In this document: one piece after another, positions 6,740 to 8,566 of the stretch | How the letters are laid out: the number at the start of each line of letters is the position of its first letter | How positions within the stretch are numbered: the stretch's first letter is position 1 | Assembly: GCA_029940235.1 (NCBI GenBank) | Contig: JAOZRI010000086.1 | Location: 1 to 8,566 of the forward strand | Direction: 5' to 3' | Origin: Desulfobacula sp. | GTDB taxonomy: Bacteria > Desulfobacterota > Desulfobacteria > Desulfobacterales > Desulfobacteraceae | Length of the DNA stretch: 8,566 bases | Program-made: the position numbers and the translations under genes | The notes under the pieces: generated by a model | What the model was told of the DNA's origin: nothing | What the model saw: the letters and a program-made list of their open reading frames with translations, nothing else | Databases searched by the model: none

Positions 6740-6769
6740 TTGACTAACACATTATATTTTAGCTACTAT
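6740..6769 (+). promoter_or_regulatory. Candidate sigma-70 promoter for tdh
   Basis: TTGACT (6740-6745, five of six to TTGACA) and TACTAT (6764-6769, four of six) are separated by 18 bases in a very AT-rich stretch. A start near 6776 would leave a leader of about 60 bases before tdh. Found by eye; another AT-rich hexamer could be the true -10. Confidence 0.4.
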
Positions 6770-6838
6770 ATAGGATTATTCCATTAAGACAAAGGAAAAA
6801 ATTAACATTAAGGTTCAATTTGACTGGGTTGATATAAG

Positions 6839-7873
6839 ATGAAAACAATGAAAGCTCTTGTAAAAGCAAAGCCAAAGCAGGGTTTGTGGCTTCAGGATGT
6901 TCCTGTTCCCCATATCAGCCATAATGATGTTTTAATAAAAATTTTAAAAACTGCCATATGTGGAACCGATGTCCATATTTATAACTGGGACCCATGGTCA
7001 CAAAAGACTATTCCTGTTCCCATGCATGTTGGACATGAATTTGTCGGCATAATTGAGAAAACAGGCTCCCATGTAAAGGATTTTAAAAAAGGAGATCTGG
7101 TTTCAGGGGAGGGCCATCTTGTATGTGGTCATTGCAGAAACTGTCTTGCCGGGCGCAGGCATTTATGCATGGATACAAAAGGAGTTGGTGTAAACAGGCC
7201 CGGCGCCTTTGCCCAATACCTTGCCATACCAGTTACCAATGTATGGTACTGCAATAAAAATATTCCCTTAGATGTGCTTGCCTGTTTTGATCCCCTTGGC
7301 AATGCAACCCATACAGCTCTCTCCTTTGATGTTCTTGGCGAAGATGTCCTGATAACAGGAGCAGGGCCCATAGGATGCATGGCTGCTGCCATTGCAAAAC
7401 ATGCAGGTGCAAGATATGTTGTGGTAACAGATGTCAATCCATACAGGCTTGATCTGGCAAAAAAAGCAGGTGCCACTCTAACCATTGATGTATCAAAACA
7501 AAATATTGAACAGGCAAAAAAGACCCTTGGAATGACAGAAGGCTTTGATGTTGCCATGGAGATGTCAGGCAACCCTGCTGCACTAAGGTCAATAATTGAT
7601 AATATGTGCCATGGCGGAAAAATAGCACTTCTTGGTATCATGCCTGAGAACAGTGCAATTGACTGGAACACTGTTGTATTTAACATGCTCACCATTAAAG
7701 GCATTTATGGCAGAGAGATGTATGAAACCTGGTATAAAATGACAAGCATGATTCAGTCAGGACTCGATATCTCCTCTTTAATCACCCATAAATTTCACTA
7801 CACAGATTTTGAAAAAGGTTTTAAAGCAATGAGATCAGGACAGTCTGGAAAGGTTATTCTTGACTGGGATTAA
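6839..7873 (+). CDS. tdh: L-threonine 3-dehydrogenase
   Basis: This zinc-dependent medium-chain dehydrogenase oxidises L-threonine with NAD+ to 2-amino-3-oxobutyrate, the first step of threonine breakdown to glycine and acetyl-CoA. It follows the E. coli enzyme nearly end to end. Catalytic zinc residues are C41, with T43 and H46 in [13 protein letters not shown], and H66-E67 in GHE. The structural zinc cysteines are C96, C99, C102 and C110 (CGHCRNC...C). GVGVNRPG (115-122), the Rossmann GAGPIG (174-179), [15 protein letters not shown] and the end [14 protein letters not shown] are all typical. Two starts compete: ATG 6839 (344 aa) and ATG 6848 (341 aa). The second gives exactly the E. coli length and N-terminus (MKAL...), and neither has a strong Shine-Dalgarno, so 6848 may be the true start. 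The usual partner kbl is not in the window. The gene is divergent from ilvE. Confidence 0.95.
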   Translation: MKTMKALVKAKPKQGLWLQDVPVPHISHNDVLIKILKTAICGTDVHIYNWDPWSQKTIPVPMHVGHEFVGIIEKTGSHVKDFKKGDLVSGEGHLVCGHCRNCLAGRRHLCMDTKGVGVNRPGAFAQYLAIPVTNVWYCNKNIPLDVLACFDPLGNATHTALSFDVLGEDVLITGAGPIGCMAAAIAKHAGARYVVVTDVNPYRLDLAKKAGATLTIDVSKQNIEQAKKTLGMTEGFDVAMEMSGNPAALRSIIDNMCHGGKIALLGIMPENSAIDWNTVVFNMLTIKGIYGREMYETWYKMTSMIQSGLDISSLITHKFHYTDFEKGFKAMRSGQSGKVILDWD

Positions 7874-7960
7874 AATTTATTTAACACTGTAATTATGATT
7901 GGAAGCAAGTGAAAATCGCCAAAATTTCTGATTATAGAGAAAACAGTGAATAGAAATATA

Positions 7961-7966
7961 AAGGAG
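7961..7966 (+). promoter_or_regulatory. Ribosome binding site deciding a GTG start
   Basis: AAGGAG lies 8 bases before the GTG at 7975. It fixes the start of the receiver protein, which has no ATG in frame near its N-terminus, and argues against the overlapping frame that begins at 7946. Confidence 0.75.
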
Positions 7967-7974
7967 TTTAATAC

Positions 7975-8487
7975 GTGGAAAGCATTCTTGAAAATAAAAG
8001 AGTTCTTGTGGTTGATGATGAGCCAGATATATTGGAAACCCTTGAAGAACTGCTTTTCACCTGCTCTATTGATACTGCTTCCAGCTTTGAACAGGCCATT
8101 GAACTGCTCAAAAATAATACCTATGATGTTGCTGTTCTCGATATCATGGGGGTTAAAGGCTACGAAATATTAAAAGCTACAAATAAACTCAATATTCCCT
8201 CTTTAATGCTGACAGCCCATGCACTAACCCCGGATAATTTAAAACAGTCCATTGAAAAAGGTGCAGATGCCTATGTACCTAAGGATAAACTTGTTGATAT
8301 CTCCATGTATGTTGCCGATGTATTAACAGCAAAAAAACAGGGTAAAACAGGCCAGACTGCATGGTTTTCATCTCTTTTACCTGTATTTGACAAACTGTTT
8401 GGCAAGGGCTGGAGAAAAACTGACAAAGACTTCTGGGATGACTTTGATAAAAAAAATAATATGAGTAGTTCCACCAATAAGCCATGA
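7975..8487 (+). CDS. Single-domain response regulator with aromatic C-terminal tail
   Basis: This 170-aa cytoplasmic protein has a receiver domain (about 8-120) beginning RVLVVDDEPDILETLEELL, with acidic D14/D15, probable phosphoacceptor D56 (VAVLDIMGVKGYE), T80 in MLTAHA and K103. The loop after D56 reads IMGVKG without the usual proline, and the K103 region reads VPKDKL rather than the common KP, so it belongs to a divergent receiver subgroup. No DNA-binding or enzymatic output domain follows. Instead there is a tail of about 45 residues with many aromatic and charged residues (FDKLFGKGWRK, KDFWDDFDKK) and a polar end. The start is GTG, chosen by the AAGGAG upstream. It lies 101 bases after tdh with no clear terminator between, and no histidine kinase is visible nearby. 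It may relay phosphate or bind a partner; the role is unknown. Confidence 0.88.
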   Translation: MESILENKRVLVVDDEPDILETLEELLFTCSIDTASSFEQAIELLKNNTYDVAVLDIMGVKGYEILKATNKLNIPSLMLTAHALTPDNLKQSIEKGADAYVPKDKLVDISMYVADVLTAKKQGKTGQTAWFSSLLPVFDKLFGKGWRKTDKDFWDDFDKKNNMSSSTNKP

Positions 8488-8495
8488 AGGAATGT

Positions 8496-8566
8496 CTAAA
8501 CAATTCCCTTGGGCATTGAAGGGACTTGCTCTCCTGCAAGGACATATCCTCCATCAAGTCTTAAAA
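8496..8566 (-). CDS. C-terminal end of a probable short-chain dehydrogenase/reductase (partial)
   Basis: Reading the - strand from the window edge gives 22 residues including LDGGYVLAGEQVPSMPKG, ending in TAG at 8496-8498. The LDGG segment followed by a short hydrophobic and polar tail is typical of the last strand and C-terminus of short-chain dehydrogenase/reductase proteins (3-oxoacyl-ACP reductase-like). The 5' part lies outside the window. The gene converges on the receiver gene with only 8 bases between stop codons. The call rests on a very short stretch. Confidence 0.55.
   Translation of the reverse strand, partial: LRLDGGYVLAGEQVPSMPKGIV

Noticed and set aside
7129..7704. 191-aa frame on the - strand opposite tdh
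   Set aside because: It is the antisense shadow of a strongly conserved gene, and its residues show no family pattern.
7885..7948. CACTGT / ACAGTG inverted pair between tdh and the receiver gene
   Set aside because: The arms are only 6 bases long with more than 50 bases between them, which is expected by chance.
7946..8173. 75-aa + strand frame overlapping the receiver gene
   Set aside because: It lacks a ribosome binding site and its frame has no recognisable pattern, while the GTG frame shows a clear receiver domain.
8279..8557. 92-aa frame on the - strand at the right edge
   Set aside because: It overlaps the receiver gene in antisense; another frame over its first part reads as a short-chain dehydrogenase C-terminus, which is the better call.

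Overview
The window is about 8.6 kb of AT-rich bacterial DNA. Protein flavour and gene mix (PEP/pyruvate-binding domain protein, REC-HDOD regulator, DUF3786 protein, XRE-cupin regulator, acyl-CoA dehydrogenase) and a long imperfect palindrome of a kind I associate with that group suggest an anaerobic, probably sulfate-reducing member of the Desulfobacterota, near Desulfobacteraceae. This placement is inference from memory, not from a search. All gaps between genes are shorter than 300 bases. I saw no tRNA, rRNA, CRISPR array, transposase or prophage gene.

Region 1 (1-2469, + strand): the 3' part of a large PEP/pyruvate-binding (ATP-grasp) protein that starts outside the window, followed after 58 bases by a complete response regulator with receiver and HDOD domains. 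Region 2 (2470-2628): the space between convergent genes is almost filled by an imperfect palindrome of about 136 bases with perfect 13-bp ends. Region 3 (2629-3750, - strand): a tight three-gene operon made of an 80-aa zinc-ribbon protein, a 58-aa charged, probably helical protein, and a DUF3786 protein. Upstream of it lie an exact FNR-type box, an A-tract and a perfect 13-bp inverted repeat.

Region 4 (3831-6634, - strand): a branched-chain aminotransferase, an XRE-cupin regulator and an acyl-CoA dehydrogenase in one probable operon. Region 5 (6635-6838): a divergent promoter region carrying two tandem 18-bp repeats, which serves the aminotransferase operon on one side and threonine 3-dehydrogenase (6839-7873, +) on the other. 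Region 6 (7975-8566): a GTG-initiated small receiver-domain protein, then the last 23 codons of a convergent gene that looks like a short-chain dehydrogenase.

Functionally, the centre-right of the window is an amino-acid and acyl-CoA catabolism neighbourhood (threonine, branched-chain amino acids, acyl-CoA) with its own regulator. The left and far-right parts are signalling genes. The most novel-looking item is the small zinc-ribbon / 58-aa / DUF3786 operon under apparent anaerobic (FNR/CRP-type) control.
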